DNA of 64,000 nucleotides from Haladaptatus sp. R4 (GCF_001625445.1 NZ_LWHG01000021.1:62001-126000), one strand, 5' to 3'; positions 27,219-37,539 are shown, counted from the stretch's first letter. Notes: generated by a model not told the origin, from the sequence alone. Numbers and translations: made by a program.

Positions 27219-28382
27219 ATGACTCAGAAGGTCGTCGTGCTCGGTGCTGGCTATGCTGGTGCTGGCGCGATACAGCAACTCGAAGAAGAACTCGACGACG
27301 CTGACATTACGTGGGTCTCGGAGAAGGACTACCACCTCGTCCTCCACGAGTCCCACCGTGTCATCCGTGATCCGCGGGCAATGGACAAGATCACGATCCC
27401 GATCCACGAGATAAAATCGCCGAGCACCCGATTCGTGCAGGACACCGTCACGGCCATCGACACCGACGACCGGACGGTCGAACTCGACGAGGGCGCTGAC
27501 CTCGACTACGACTATCTCGTCGTCGCGCTCGGAAGCAAGACCGCTTTCTACGGCATCCCCGGGATGGCCGAGAACGCGCTCACGCTCAAGAACCTGGACG
27601 ACGCGCTCGAAATCCACGAGCAGGTCAAGGAAGCCGCGAAGACGGCGTCCCGAAACGACCCCGCGAAGGTCGTCATCGGCGGGGCCGGACTGTCGGGCAT
27701 TCAGAGCGCGGGCGAAATCGCCGAGTACCGCGACAAGCACCGTGCACCGATCGACATCTACCTCGTCGAAGCGATGGACGAGATCATGCCCGGTATGGAC
27801 CCCGAACTGCAGGGAACGGTGAAGAAGTACGTCCTCGAAAAGGACATCAACATCCTGACCGGCGACCCGATCACGGAGGCCACCGAGGACGCGATCGAGT
27901 TCGACGAGGGCGAGGCGCTCGACTACGACGTGTTCGTCTGGACCGGCGGCGTGACCGGCCGCGACGCCATGGACGGCACCGAACTCGACAACCAGCACAA
28001 CCGCGTCACGGCGGAATCGGACTTCCAGACCAGTGACGAGCGCGTGTTCGCCATCGGAGACTGCGCCATCATCGATCAGGGCGAGAACCCGGCACCGCCG
28101 ACCGCACAGGCCGCGTGGCAGGCCGCGGAAGTCGTCGGCGAGAACGTCTCCCGCTCCATCTACGGACAACCGCTCAAGACGTGGACGTTCGACGACAAGG
28201 GGACCGTCATCTCCATCGGCGACGAGGCCGTCGCACACGGCGTCAAGGTCGCTGGCTTCGACTTCCCCGTCAGCACGTTCAACTCCGTCGCCGCGGAGAC
28301 ACTGAAGAAGACGATTGCGGCACGCTGGATCGCCGACGTCTCGTCGTTCAACCGCGCCGTCCAGGCGTGGAGCGTCCTCTAA
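27219..28382 (+). CDS. ndh: type II NADH dehydrogenase-like NAD(P)/FAD-dependent oxidoreductase
   Basis: A 387-residue protein. GAGYAGAGA binds FAD and GGAGLSGIQSAGEIAE binds NAD(P)H; VFAIGDCAI is the second FAD motif. Single-subunit NADH:quinone oxidoreductases feed electrons to menaquinone without pumping protons; sulfide:quinone reductase is the nearest alternative but lacks the paired cysteines here. It is likely a peripheral membrane protein through its C-terminal helix. It feeds the respiratory chain that includes the oxidase at 53-58 kb. Confidence 0.85.
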   Translation: MTQKVVVLGAGYAGAGAIQQLEEELDDADITWVSEKDYHLVLHESHRVIRDPRAMDKITIPIHEIKSPSTRFVQDTVTAIDTDDRTVELDEGADLDYDYLVVALGSKTAFYGIPGMAENALTLKNLDDALEIHEQVKEAAKTASRNDPAKVVIGGAGLSGIQSAGEIAEYRDKHRAPIDIYLVEAMDEIMPGMDPELQGTVKKYVLEKDINILTGDPITEATEDAIEFDEGEALDYDVFVWTGGVTGRDAMDGTELDNQHNRVTAESDFQTSDERVFAIGDCAIIDQGENPAPPTAQAAWQAAEVVGENVSRSIYGQPLKTWTFDDKGTVISIGDEAVAHGVKVAGFDFPVSTFNSVAAETLKKTIAARWIADVSSFNRAVQAWSVL

Positions 28383-28408
28383 CTAGCTCGGAAAAACGTC
28401 TTCGTTTT

Positions 28409-29140
28409 CTACGGACTACGCACGTCGTGTGAGAGCGTTCCGATTCCCTCGATTTCGACCTCGACCGTGTCACCGTCTTCCAGCGGTCCGACGCCCGCGG
28501 GCGTGCCGGTGATAATGACGTCGCCGGGTTCGAGCGTGAGGTAGGTCGTGATTTCCGCGATGAGTTCCGGCACGGAGAAGATGAACTGGTCGCGCGAGGA
28601 ATCCTGTTTCACCTCCCCGTTGACCCTGAGTTGGACGCCCGCGTCGTCCGGGACTTCGTCGGGTGTCGCCAGCACCGGACCGAGCGGACAGGAGTTGTCG
28701 AACGCCTTGCCACGAACCCAGTTCTGTTCCAAATCCTGGTCGTCGCGGTTCGAGATGTCGTTGACGCACGTGAACCCTTCCACGACGTCCATCGCCTCCT
28801 CCTCGGCGACGTTTCGACATTGCTCGCCGATGACGACGCCGAGTTCCGCCTCGTGGTCGATGCGCTCCTTTCCAGCGGGCAGTGAAACCGTGTCGCCGTG
28901 GGAGGCGACCGCGTTCGGCGGTTTGAGGAACAGGAGCGGACGCGTGGGAACGTCCTTGTTCCGTTCGGCCGCGTGGTCCGCGTAGTTCAGGCCGACACAG
29001 ACGATTTTCGTCGGTTCGCTCGGGGCGAGGATGTCGACGTCCTCCGGGTCGTAGCTGTCGTCCGCGAAGTGGAGTTTTCCGTCGCGCCATTCGCCAGTTC
29101 TGACTGACCCTGCCGGGTCTCGGAATCTGACTCGATGCAT
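28409..29140 (-). CDS. fumarylacetoacetate hydrolase family protein
   Basis: A 243-residue protein from ATG 29140; upstream open frame is not coding. VGLNYADHAAE, PPLLFLKPPN-like and the metal-binding triad in DHEAELGVVIG with GFTCVNDIS are the FAH signature; TPAGVGPLEDGD closes the fold. Relatives hydrolyse or decarboxylate beta-keto acids (fumarylpyruvate, 2-oxohepta-diene-dioate). No aromatic-degradation gene adjoins it, so the substrate is open. Confidence 0.87.
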   Translation of the reverse strand: MHRVRFRDPAGSVRTGEWRDGKLHFADDSYDPEDVDILAPSEPTKIVCVGLNYADHAAERNKDVPTRPLLFLKPPNAVASHGDTVSLPAGKERIDHEAELGVVIGEQCRNVAEEEAMDVVEGFTCVNDISNRDDQDLEQNWVRGKAFDNSCPLGPVLATPDEVPDDAGVQLRVNGEVKQDSSRDQFIFSVPELIAEITTYLTLEPGDVIITGTPAGVGPLEDGDTVEVEIEGIGTLSHDVRSP

Positions 29141-29461
29141 ATCCGGGATGTCGAAGGGGGAACGCAAAACGGTTCGGTTGCCGGAAACGACTCGCGACGG
29201 ACCTCGTTTCACGACCCGTGTTCGATCGCCAAGCGAAACGGTCGTGACGTTTGGGCTCCGAGCGTTCCTCTCACTTTTACCCACGCTCCGCGTGGGCCAA
29301 ATCCAATCGAACTGAGGTAAAAGATTGTTGGCCAAATCGAAGGACGAACCGCTTCACTCGCCCATGCTAACCACCTTTCGTACCGTTTCACTATATAAGG
29401 GAAGGCGGGAGACAAGGCCAGTTATTTAACCTTTTAAGGACTCCATCAGATAGACTAAACA
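29141..29461. promoter_or_regulatory. intergenic region with APC-Usp transporter promoter
   Basis: Divergent space. ctatataagg at 29391-29400 is a good TATA box and ttatttaacc at 29422-29431 a second, nearer one at the leaderless distance from ATG 29462. The rest (29141-29380) shows no supported gene. Confidence 0.5.
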
Positions 29462-31855
29462 ATGGCTGAGAATACGACGGAGGCGAACGAAAATGCCTCT
29501 CAGCGGGATGTCGGTACAGAGCTCTCGCGGGACATGAGTCTGTGGGACATCACCTTTATCGGAATCGGGGCGATGATCGGGGCGGGTGTCTTCGCGCTGA
29601 CCGGGTTCGCCGCCGGTCTCGCCGGTCCCGCGCTCATGCTCGCGTTCCTCTTGAACGGGATCGTTGCGACGTTCACTGCGATGTCGTACGCGGAGCTCGG
29701 GGCGTCGTTTCCCCAATCTGGCGGGGCGTACAGCTGGGTGACTGAGGCACTGCCGAGTCCGTACGGGTTCTACACCGGATGGGCCAATTGGTTCGCACAA
29801 GCTGTCGCCTGTGCACTCTATGCGGTCACCTTCGGCGTGTTCCTCACCGAGTTCATCAGCGTCTACACCGGTCTCGGTCACGAATTCGTCCTCTTCGGGT
29901 TTTTGACCCGTGGGCTGACCGAGCGACTCTTGGCCGGTCTCGTTATCGCCTTGTTCGCCTACATCAACTATCGCGGCGCGGAGGAAACCGGTACGATCGG
30001 AATCGTCATCACGACGGCGAAAATCATCATCCTCGGCGTCTTCGTCATCTTCGGCGCGCTGGCGACGTTCAAACAGCCGGACTGGTCGACCAAGTTCCTG
30101 TCCAGCCCGCGATTTGCCCCCGCCGGAATCGGCGGAATTCTCGCGGCGATGGGCTTCACCTACGTCGCGTTCGAGGGATACGACATCATCGTTCAGAGCG
30201 GTGAGGAGGTCATGGATCCCGGGACGAACATCCCGAAAGCCATCTTCTACTCGATCGCAGTCGTCATTCCGATCTACATTCTGGTCGCGTTCGCTTCCAT
30301 CGGTGGCATTCACATCACCGACACGCTGCTCGGTTTCGCGAACATGTCCGGAGAGACGGGACAGGTTTACACGTGGCAACTCCTCGGTAACCTCGGTGAA
30401 CTCGGTATCATTCGAGCGGCGGGCCAGTTCGTCCCGTACGGTCTCTCGTTGCTGCTCGTCGCCGGTCTGGCCGCGACGATGAGTGCGCTGAACGCCACGC
30501 TGTATGCGTCGAGTCGTATCGGATTCGCGATGGCTCGTGACAACCTCCTGCCGCCGAAACTCTCGGACATCCACGAGGAGAAGCGGTCGCCGTACCTCTC
30601 CATCGCGGTTTCCGGAGCCATCATCATGCTGATGGCCCTCACGCTCCCGATCGAAAGCGTGGCGGCCTCCTCCAGCGTCATGTTCATCCTCCTGTTCTCC
30701 ATGGTGAACATCGCCGCAATCGCGATGCGGAGGAACCGGCCGAACCTGGATCGTCCGTTCAAAATCCCGTTCATGCCGTGGATTCCGATCCTCGGTATCG
30801 TCTTCCAGTTGCTGCTCACCCCCTTCCTCTTGACTTCGCTCGGGCTCCGCCCGTGGGAGGACGGCTTCACCGCGTTGGTGACGATGGCCGCGTGGTTCGC
30901 CATCGGCATCGCCGTCTGGTACGCCTACTCCGAGGAGAAGGAGATGGAGAAACTCGAACAGGAGACCCCGACGGTCGTCTCGCATCGTGCGACCGAACGC
31001 CGTGACTATCAACTCGTGGTCCCCATCGCCAATCCGGAAAACGCGGACCAACTCATGCAGACGGCTATCGACCTCGCACGCGAGAACGACGGCGAGATAC
31101 TGGTGACGAGCGTCGTCACCGTCTCGCCGCAGACGCCGCTCTCCCAGGGTCGGCAGTTCGTTACCGACGAAAAGGAGAACGTCCTCAGTCGAGCCATCCA
31201 AATCGGCGAAGACGCGGACGTCCCCGTGAGCGGGACGATTCGAATCGGTCACGACGTGGCCGACGCCATCCTCAACACCATCGACCAACACGACAGTACC
31301 GCGGTCCTCCTCGGTTGGCAGGGCGGCGATCAAGCCCGACGCCGTGATATCGTTCTCGGGAGTACCGTCGATCGAATCGCACAGGACGCACAGGCCGACG
31401 TTCTCGTCGAGCGCATCGGTGAATCGGCGTCCTCCGACATCGACTCCATCCTCGTGCCGATGGCGGGCGGCCCGCACGCCGAGTACGCGACGACCATCGC
31501 GGAAGCAATCGCACGACCGGAGAACGCTCGCGTCGAAATTCTCCACATCATCTCTCCGGACGCCTCCGAGAGCGACCGGCAGGAAGCCCAGGAGCTCGTC
31601 AACGGAGCCGCGGAGGAGTTCGACACTGACGGCGAAGTCGATACCGCAGTCATCGAGAGCGACGACGTTTCGAACGCGATCTTGGAGCATTCGGCCGACT
31701 TCGACCTCACGGTGATCGGTGCGACGCGGGAAGGCCTCCTCGAACAGATCGTCTTCGGCGCAGTTCCCGAAGAGATCGCTCGGCGCTCGGAGAACATCGT
31801 CATCATGGCGAAGAAGAACCTCGGCATCACCTCGCTCCTTCAGCGCTGGTTGTAA
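29462..31855 (+). CDS. APC-family amino acid permease fused to two universal stress protein domains
   Basis: A 797-residue protein. Residues about 20-480 are a twelve-helix APC transporter with the first-helix signature GIGAMIGAGVFALTG. Two Usp domains follow (about 505-645 and 655-790), each ending with ATP-binding loops, for example GSTVDRIAQDA and GATREGLLEQIVFGAVPEEI. The Usp part probably binds nucleotides in the cytoplasm and may gate transport according to energy state. Haloarchaea carry several such fusions. The substrate is likely a cationic or neutral amino acid. Confidence 0.88.
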   Translation: MAENTTEANENASQRDVGTELSRDMSLWDITFIGIGAMIGAGVFALTGFAAGLAGPALMLAFLLNGIVATFTAMSYAELGASFPQSGGAYSWVTEALPSPYGFYTGWANWFAQAVACALYAVTFGVFLTEFISVYTGLGHEFVLFGFLTRGLTERLLAGLVIALFAYINYRGAEETGTIGIVITTAKIIILGVFVIFGALATFKQPDWSTKFLSSPRFAPAGIGGILAAMGFTYVAFEGYDIIVQSGEEVMDPGTNIPKAIFYSIAVVIPIYILVAFASIGGIHITDTLLGFANMSGETGQVYTWQLLGNLGELGIIRAAGQFVPYGLSLLLVAGLAATMSALNATLYASSRIGFAMARDNLLPPKLSDIHEEKRSPYLSIAVSGAIIMLMALTLPIESVAASSSVMFILLFSMVNIAAIAMRRNRPNLDRPFKIPFMPWIPILGIVFQLLLTPFLLTSLGLRPWEDGFTALVTMAAWFAIGIAVWYAYSEEKEMEKLEQETPTVVSHRATERRDYQLVVPIANPENADQLMQTAIDLARENDGEILVTSVVTVSPQTPLSQGRQFVTDEKENVLSRAIQIGEDADVPVSGTIRIGHDVADAILNTIDQHDSTAVLLGWQGGDQARRRDIVLGSTVDRIAQDAQADVLVERIGESASSDIDSILVPMAGGPHAEYATTIAEAIARPENARVEILHIISPDASESDRQEAQELVNGAAEEFDTDGEVDTAVIESDDVSNAILEHSADFDLTVIGATREGLLEQIVFGAVPEEIARRSENIVIMAKKNLGITSLLQRWL

Positions 31856-32005
31856 TCGGCGCTCGGATTCGAGTCTTTTTTCGGTCGTCCGTCGACGTGC
31901 GATCCACCGTCGTTTCGCAGTGACCACCGGACGGCGTCCGCTCGGAACACCCCATTCGTCGCCAACATCTTTTAAGACTGCTCAGGCACAATCCTACCCC
32001 ACACC

Positions 32006-32731
32006 ATGGAACTCACTTGGTACGGACACTCGACATGGCACGTTACCGTTGACGACACGGAACTCCTCATCGACCCGTTCTTCGACAACCCGAAGACGGA
32101 CACCGATCCGGAGGAACTCGACCCGGACTACGTCCTGCTCACGCACGGGCACGCGGACCACATCGCGGACGCCGACCGCTTCCGTGATGCGCACTTCGTC
32201 GCCACGCCGGAGGTCATCGGCTACGTCACCGACGAGTACGGCGTCGAGGACGGCACCGGGATGAACATGGGCGGCACCTTCGAAGCCGACGACGCGTTCG
32301 TCACGATGGTTCGTGCCGACCACACCAACGGCCTCGACACGGGCTACGGAGCCTCCGGCGGCATGCCCGCCGGATTCGTCATCAGCGACACGAAGCCGAC
32401 TCAAGTCTCCGACGAGGAGAGCGAATCGTTCTACCACGCTGGCGACACGTCCCTGATGACCGAAATGCGCGACGTCATCGGCCCGTTCCTCGAACCCGAC
32501 GCCGTCGCGGTTCCCATCGGCGACCACTACACCATGGGGCCGTGGCAGGCCGCCGTCGCGGTGGATTGGGTCGACGCCGACTACGCGTTCCCGATGCACT
32601 ACGACACGTTCCCGCCCATCGAGCAGGACCCGGAGGACTTCGTCCGCGAAGTGGAGGCCACCGGCAACGACGCCGAAGTCCACGTTCTGGACGGCGACGA
32701 GACGTTCGACCTCTCCGACCAACTCTGGTGA
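32006..32731 (+). CDS. UPF0173 metal-dependent hydrolase (MBL fold)
   Basis: A 241-residue protein starting at ATG 32006. [15 protein letters not shown] is the HxHxDH zinc motif and [12 protein letters not shown] and GDHYTMG supply the other ligands. [10 protein letters not shown] opens it, as in the UPF0173 family. Substrate unknown. It is a single gene. Confidence 0.88.
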   Translation: MELTWYGHSTWHVTVDDTELLIDPFFDNPKTDTDPEELDPDYVLLTHGHADHIADADRFRDAHFVATPEVIGYVTDEYGVEDGTGMNMGGTFEADDAFVTMVRADHTNGLDTGYGASGGMPAGFVISDTKPTQVSDEESESFYHAGDTSLMTEMRDVIGPFLEPDAVAVPIGDHYTMGPWQAAVAVDWVDADYAFPMHYDTFPPIEQDPEDFVREVEATGNDAEVHVLDGDETFDLSDQLW

Positions 32732-32974
32732 CGGAGAACGGTAAGACGCGCTGGACGTGACGTTTCGTTTTCTACTTTTCAGGTGTTCGCGTACGTTGAG
32801 GGTTGCGATGAACTGAACAGGAGACCTTGGAACCGAAACTACCGCGATAAAAGTTCAGAAAGCCCCCGTCCGGTCGCACAACCGTGGCGGAGGCTTTCGA
32901 GGACTGCCCTCCAGTAACTGTAATCGTGAAACAATCAAAGACGTAATATTTCCGGATACCCAGTCTGGAATTCC

Positions 32975-33508
32975 ATGGAAGACATTCGTATCGAAATCGT
33001 GGAGTACGATCCGGAATGGCCGGTTCACTTCGAGCGGGAAGCGACCCGAATGGAGGAAATACTCGGGGAACACGTCGTCAGCATCGAACACATCGGGAGC
33101 ACCTCCGTGCCGGGATTGCCCGCCAAACCCATCGTGGACATTTGCCCGGTCGTTTCGGATATGGACGAGGGAAGAACGTGTGCCGAACTGCTGCAAGAGG
33201 CAGGATACTCTCCGGGAGAGCAGGACAGACCGGACGATTGGATTTCACTCGGGCGAAACCACGACGAGGGCCAGCAGTTCAACGTTCACATCCGGCCACG
33301 GTACTCCGACGCCGTGACGAGATATCTCCTCCTTCGGGAGTATCTCCGTGACCATCCGGAAGCACGCGAGGAGTACGGGGAGGTCAAGCGAAAAGCGGCG
33401 GAAAACCATTCGACCGACATCACCGAATACACCCGTGCGAAATCGGACATCATCCAGTCCATCTTGGAGTGCGCGCGAAACGAAGGGTACGACCCAAAAA
33501 TCGAATAA
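32975..33508 (+). CDS. GrpB-family protein
   Basis: A 177-residue protein of the GrpB/DUF4269-like nucleotidyltransferase fold. IEIVEYDPEWPVHFE and SIEHIGSTSVPGLPAKPIVDI are diagnostic, the latter holding the Gly-Ser and Asp residues of the fold. QFNVHIRP follows. The reaction is unknown. It precedes an OsmC gene on the same strand. Confidence 0.87.
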   Translation: MEDIRIEIVEYDPEWPVHFEREATRMEEILGEHVVSIEHIGSTSVPGLPAKPIVDICPVVSDMDEGRTCAELLQEAGYSPGEQDRPDDWISLGRNHDEGQQFNVHIRPRYSDAVTRYLLLREYLRDHPEAREEYGEVKRKAAENHSTDITEYTRAKSDIIQSILECARNEGYDPKIE

Positions 33509-33617
33509 CGGAACGTCATCTCCACTACTCCGTAAATCGTTCTCCGTTGTACATATTCCGACACACTCGGCCGGAAGAACAAGCCTTAGGAGTATTGGGG
33601 CGAACCTGGAAACTGCA

Positions 33618-34010
33618 ATGCCAGAAGTCACTACCACGTCGGAAGAGGGCTACAGCGCAGAAAACGACATCCGCGATTTCTCCGTCACCATCGACGCGAC
33701 GGGCGAGGACGCGCCGGACACGCTCGAAACGCTCCTCGCGGCGTACGGTTCGTGCTACGTCCCCGCCCTCCGCGTGGGTGGCGAACAGCGCGGTGCGGGC
33801 GACCTCGGCAAGATTGAGATCGACGTGAGCGGCGACCTGAACGACGACGACAAACTCGAAGCCGTCGCGTTCGACATCAAGTGGGAGACCGAAGCGGACG
33901 ACGAGACCGCACAGGACGTCATCGACCGTGCGTTCGAACTCTGCAAGGTTCACGACGCCGTCAAAGAGAGCCTGCACGCCGAAGCGACCGTCGAGACGGG
34001 CGCGTTCTAA
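33618..34010 (+). CDS. OsmC-family peroxide-reducing protein
   Basis: A 130-residue protein from ATG 33618. Two cysteines at YGSCYVPAL and ELCKVHD fit the redox pair of OsmC/Ohr proteins, which reduce organic hydroperoxides. The charged turn GEQRGAGDLGK lies between. It is separated by 57 bases from the zinc-ribbon gene; co-transcription is not obvious because that gene has its own TATA box. Confidence 0.85.
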   Translation: MPEVTTTSEEGYSAENDIRDFSVTIDATGEDAPDTLETLLAAYGSCYVPALRVGGEQRGAGDLGKIEIDVSGDLNDDDKLEAVAFDIKWETEADDETAQDVIDRAFELCKVHDAVKESLHAEATVETGAF

Positions 34011-34035
34011 CGCCGTCTCGAACCCCGAAAGGGAA

Positions 34036-34045
34036 GCGTTAAAAG
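34036..34045 (+). promoter_or_regulatory. TATA box for zinc-ribbon/aEF-1beta operon
   Basis: gcgttaaaag ends 22 bases before ATG 34068; its centre is about 27 bases before it, the leaderless arrangement. Confidence 0.5.
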
Positions 34046-34067
34046 TCGCGCGGCGGAACGTGGGGGT

Positions 34068-34244
34068 ATGAGTCAGACCCAAAAACAAGCACGAAAATGC
34101 GTCTCGTGCGGGATCAACATCTCCGGCACGAACGCTGCCTCGTTCAAATGTCCTGACTGTGGGCAGACCATCTACCGCTGTGCGAAGTGCCGCAAACAGA
34201 GCAACCTCTACGAATGCCCCAACTGTGCATTCCTCGGACCGTAA
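34068..34244 (+). CDS. HVO_2753-type zinc-ribbon small protein
   Basis: A 58-residue protein too small for many gene finders. It has four CxxC pairs (CVSC, CPDC, CAKC, CPNC), enough for two zinc sites. It matches the short haloarchaeal zinc-finger family of which Haloferax HVO_2753 is, to my recollection, the structurally studied member. It is three bases from the next gene, aEF-1beta, and the pair looks like an operon, hinting at a translation-linked role. Confidence 0.88.
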   Translation: MSQTQKQARKCVSCGINISGTNAASFKCPDCGQTIYRCAKCRKQSNLYECPNCAFLGP

Positions 34245-34247
34245 ACA

Positions 34248-34514
34248 ATGGGAAAAGTAGCAGCCAAAGTCAAAGTGATGCCGCAGAGCCCGGAAATCGA
34301 CTTGGACGACCTCCAAGAGAAACTCGAAGATTCGCTCCCTGAGGGTGCGAAAATCAACGGCTTCGAGCGCGAGGACGTCGCGTTCGGCCTCATCGCGCTC
34401 CTGCCGACGGTCATCGTCCCCGACGATGCCGGTGGCACGGAAGCCGTCGAGGAGTCGTTCTCGTCCGTCGAAGGCGTCGAGAGCATCGACGTGCAGAACG
34501 TCGGTCGAATATAA
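34248..34514 (+). CDS. ef1b: translation elongation factor 1-beta
   Basis: An 88-residue protein. [20 protein letters not shown] and the [14 protein letters not shown] middle are diagnostic of archaeal EF-1beta, the guanine nucleotide exchange factor for EF-1alpha. It ends in VQNVGRI. Co-transcribed with the zinc-ribbon gene. Confidence 0.95.
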   Translation: MGKVAAKVKVMPQSPEIDLDDLQEKLEDSLPEGAKINGFEREDVAFGLIALLPTVIVPDDAGGTEAVEESFSSVEGVESIDVQNVGRI

Positions 34515-34536
34515 TTCCTCGTTTCGTTTTTCGTTT

Positions 34537-35199
34537 CTACTTCGTGAGCGACTGGTACGTCGCTTCGACATCGGCGTCCTCGACGAACCCGCCGTGATAG
34601 CACAGCGTCCCGCTGGTGTCGAACGCGGCGAGTTTGCCGAGGGAACGTATCGCCATCTCCATCTCGGGGGTGAACGTTTCGTTCGGTCCCTGAAGTCCGT
34701 CTTCGTCCGCGACCGTGGCGTCGGCCGCGATGAGCAGTTCGGCCTCGGGCAGGACGACCGAGAGATGGCCGGGCGTGTGCCCCGGCGTTTCGACCACGCG
34801 CATCGGCCCGGCCTCGGTGCGGAACGTGACGCCGTCCACGACTTCGATATCGACGTTGATCGGCGGGTATCGGTCCGACTTGACGAGTTCTTCGTCGCCC
34901 TCGATGGCGGGTGTGTCACCGGTCGATGCCACGACGCTGGCGTGGGTTCGGTCGAGCAACTCGGCCGCGCCGCCGACGTGGTCCCCGTCCTGATGGGTCA
35001 AAAACAGCGTGTCCACGTCGTCCAGCGAAAAGCCGTCCTCGGCGAGCGCGTCGGCCAGCGTGTCGATTTTACCGGGTAACCCGGCGTCGAGGAGGATGAG
35101 TCCGTCTTCGGTTTCGACGCCGGAGGGGTATATCGTCATCTCCCGGTCACCGAGGTCGTACGTCAGTGGAAACGCGTACACGTGATCCGTGAGTTCCAT
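34537..35199 (-). CDS. MBL-fold metallo-hydrolase (glyoxalase II-like)
   Basis: A 220-residue protein from ATG 35199. LTHQDGDHVGGA replaces the first His of the usual HxHxDH with Gln, so metal binding may be altered. ETPGHTPGHLS and AADATVADEDG are the other ligands. Glyoxalase II or a lactonase are possible roles; no further assignment. It breaks the translation gene block and is convergent with aEF-1beta. Confidence 0.82.
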   Translation of the reverse strand: MELTDHVYAFPLTYDLGDREMTIYPSGVETEDGLILLDAGLPGKIDTLADALAEDGFSLDDVDTLFLTHQDGDHVGGAAELLDRTHASVVASTGDTPAIEGDEELVKSDRYPPINVDIEVVDGVTFRTEAGPMRVVETPGHTPGHLSVVLPEAELLIAADATVADEDGLQGPNETFTPEMEMAIRSLGKLAAFDTSGTLCYHGGFVEDADVEATYQSLTK

Positions 35200-35273
35200 G
35201 CACGAAGGGATGGGTCCCAACGTGGTGTATCATTGGGCACCGGCACTCGGTTCCGGATAAAAAGACGAAAACT

Positions 35274-36440
35274 CTAGTTCAACGCCGCGTCGAACGCCGA
35301 TTGAAGGTCGGCTTTCAGGTCGTCCACGTGTTCGATACCGATGCTGGCGCGGATGAGGCCGTCGGTGAGTCCGGCCGCCAAGCGCTCTTCCTTCGGAATC
35401 GCGGCGTGGGTCATCGTCGCGGGTTGCTCGATGAGCGATTCGACGCCGCCGAGGCTCTCGGCGAGCGTGAACACCTCGGTTTCGCTGACCACGTCGGCCG
35501 CCTCTTCGAGCGAGGCGTCGAGTTCGAAACTGACCATGCCGCCGAAGTCGCTCATCTGTTCGGCCGCGAGTTCGTGGTTCGGGTGTGATTCGAGGCCGGG
35601 GTAGTACACCGTGTCCACCGCTTCGTGGTCGTCCAACCACTGCGCGATGGCGCGGGCGTTGTCGCAGTGGCGGTCCATCCGGACGCCGAGGGTCTTCGTC
35701 CCGCGCAGGACGAGGAAACAGTCGTGCGGACCGGGAGTCGCGCCGACGCTGTTCTGGTAGAAGCCGAACTTCTCGTCCAGCGCCTCGTCGTTCGTGACCA
35801 GCGCGCCGCCGACCACGTCGGAGTGGCCGCCGAGGTACTTCGTCAGGGAGTGTGAGACGACGTCCGCGCCGAGTTCGAGCGGGCGCTGGAGGTACGGAGT
35901 GGCGAACGTGTTGTCCACCGCACAGAGCGCGTCGGCGTCCTCGGCGATGTCGGCCATCGCGGCGATGTCCACGACGTTGAGCAGGGGGTTCGTCGGCGTC
36001 TCGACCCACAACAGTTCGGTGTTCTCGCGCACCGCGTCGGACACTTCGCTCGGGTCGGTCATGTCCACGAAGGAGAACTCGACGTCGTAGTCGGCGTACA
36101 CCTGCGTGAAGATGCGGTGGGTTCCGCCGTACACGTCCTCGCTGGCGATGACGTGGTCACCCGAGGAGAGCAGGTTGAGGACGGTGTTGATGGCACCCAT
36201 CCCGCTGGAGAAGGCCCGACCGTACTCGCCGCCTTCGAGGCTGGCGAGATTGTCTTCGAGGTCGGTGCGCGTCGGGTTGCCCGTGCGCGAGTACTCGTAG
36301 CCGCGGTGGTCGCCCGGGCCGTCCTGCACGTACGTCGAGTTAGCGTAGATGGGGGTCATCAGCGCACCCGTCTCCTCGTCCGGTTCCTGTCCGGCGTGGA
36401 TGGAGCGCGTTTCGAACCTGAAATCGTCGCTGTCGGTCAT
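35274..36440 (-). CDS. metB: trans-sulfuration PLP enzyme (cystathionine gamma-synthase/lyase-like)
   Basis: A 388-residue protein from ATG 36440. Signature [12 protein letters not shown] and the PLP lysine in [17 protein letters not shown] mark the Cys/Met metabolism family. It makes cystathionine from an activated homoserine and cysteine, or cleaves it; the two activities cannot be told apart here. Together with cysK and the MetE pair, this gives the window three steps of sulfur amino acid metabolism. Confidence 0.88.
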   Translation of the reverse strand: MTDSDDFRFETRSIHAGQEPDEETGALMTPIYANSTYVQDGPGDHRGYEYSRTGNPTRTDLEDNLASLEGGEYGRAFSSGMGAINTVLNLLSSGDHVIASEDVYGGTHRIFTQVYADYDVEFSFVDMTDPSEVSDAVRENTELLWVETPTNPLLNVVDIAAMADIAEDADALCAVDNTFATPYLQRPLELGADVVSHSLTKYLGGHSDVVGGALVTNDEALDEKFGFYQNSVGATPGPHDCFLVLRGTKTLGVRMDRHCDNARAIAQWLDDHEAVDTVYYPGLESHPNHELAAEQMSDFGGMVSFELDASLEEAADVVSETEVFTLAESLGGVESLIEQPATMTHAAIPKEERLAAGLTDGLIRASIGIEHVDDLKADLQSAFDAALN

Positions 36441-36549
36441 ACGCGAGCGGACGAACCGGAGCGGGGTTATCCTTTCGTCTCGCGGTCGAGCGACTTTCGT
36501 TTCGCGGTCGGGCAAAGAGACAATGTAGTGAGAGTCCGTGTCGAACCGT

Positions 36550-37539
36550 ATGGACGAACGCAGGCTCGGAACGACGGGCTACGAGATAACTGAAATCGGC
36601 ATGGGAACGTGGAACATCGGGTCTGACTGGGGAGACGTCTCGGAGGAGACCGCTCACGAGGCTGTTCGCGCCGCTCTCGACGCCGGAATCACGTTCCTCG
36701 ATACGGCCGACGTGTACGGCGACGGACGGAGCGAGCGCGTCATCGCCGACGTGCTCGCGGAGTACGAGACGGACGAACGGCCCGTCGTGGCGACGAAGGC
36801 CGGACGACGACTCGACCCGCACGAGGCGTCCGGATACGCGGAATCGAATCTCCGCGAGTTCGTGGACCGGAGCCGGACGAATCTTGATATGGATTCGCTC
36901 GACCTGCTTCAACTACACTGCCCGCCGACGGACGTCTACTATCGGCCGGAAACGTTCGACGCGCTGGACGACTTGAAGGCGGAGGGTAAACTCGACCATT
37001 ACGGCGTCAGCGTCGAACGCGTCGAGGAGGGGCTGAAAGCCATCGAATATCCGGGTGTCGAGACGGTCCAGATAATCTTCAACCCGTTCCGTCAACGTCC
37101 GGCGGAGCTGTTCTTCGAGGAAGCGCGCCGACTCGACATCGGCGTAATCGTTCGCGTTCCCCTGGCGTCCGGCCTGCTGACCGGACAGCTATCGAAGGAA
37201 ACGGAGTTCCCGGAGAACGACCACCGGAACTTCAACCGCGAAGGGGAAGCCTTCGACCGCGGCGAGACGTTCGCGGGCGTTCCGTACGAACGGGGGCTCG
37301 AAGCGGTGGACGAACTCGAACGGTTGGTGCCCGAGGACGCGACGATGGCGCAGTTCTCGCTCCGCTGGATACTCGACCACGACGCGGTTTCGACCGTCAT
37401 TCCGGGGTCGACCAGTCCGGACCACATTCGGGAGAACGTCGTCGCCGCATCCCTCCCGCCGCTCACCGCCGAGGAGCGGGAGCGCACGAACGAGATTTAC
37501 GAAGCACACGTGGCCGACGCGGTTCATCATCGCTGGTGA
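36550..37539 (+). CDS. aldo/keto reductase
   Basis: A 329-residue protein from ATG 36550. FLDTADVYGDGRSE holds the catalytic Asp and Tyr, ATKAGRR the Lys, and LLQLHCPP the His. VIPGSTSPDHIREN binds NADP(H). Substrate not predictable. It is the last gene before the L21e operon and on the same strand. Confidence 0.9.
   Translation: MDERRLGTTGYEITEIGMGTWNIGSDWGDVSEETAHEAVRAALDAGITFLDTADVYGDGRSERVIADVLAEYETDERPVVATKAGRRLDPHEASGYAESNLREFVDRSRTNLDMDSLDLLQLHCPPTDVYYRPETFDALDDLKAEGKLDHYGVSVERVEEGLKAIEYPGVETVQIIFNPFRQRPAELFFEEARRLDIGVIVRVPLASGLLTGQLSKETEFPENDHRNFNREGEAFDRGETFAGVPYERGLEAVDELERLVPEDATMAQFSLRWILDHDAVSTVIPGSTSPDHIRENVVAASLPPLTAEERERTNEIYEAHVADAVHHRW

Noticed and set aside
29426-31927. 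833-residue open frame antisense to the APC-Usp transporter
   Set aside because: GC-rich antisense shadow: Arg/Glu/Asp-rich with no domains, fully opposite a well-supported gene.
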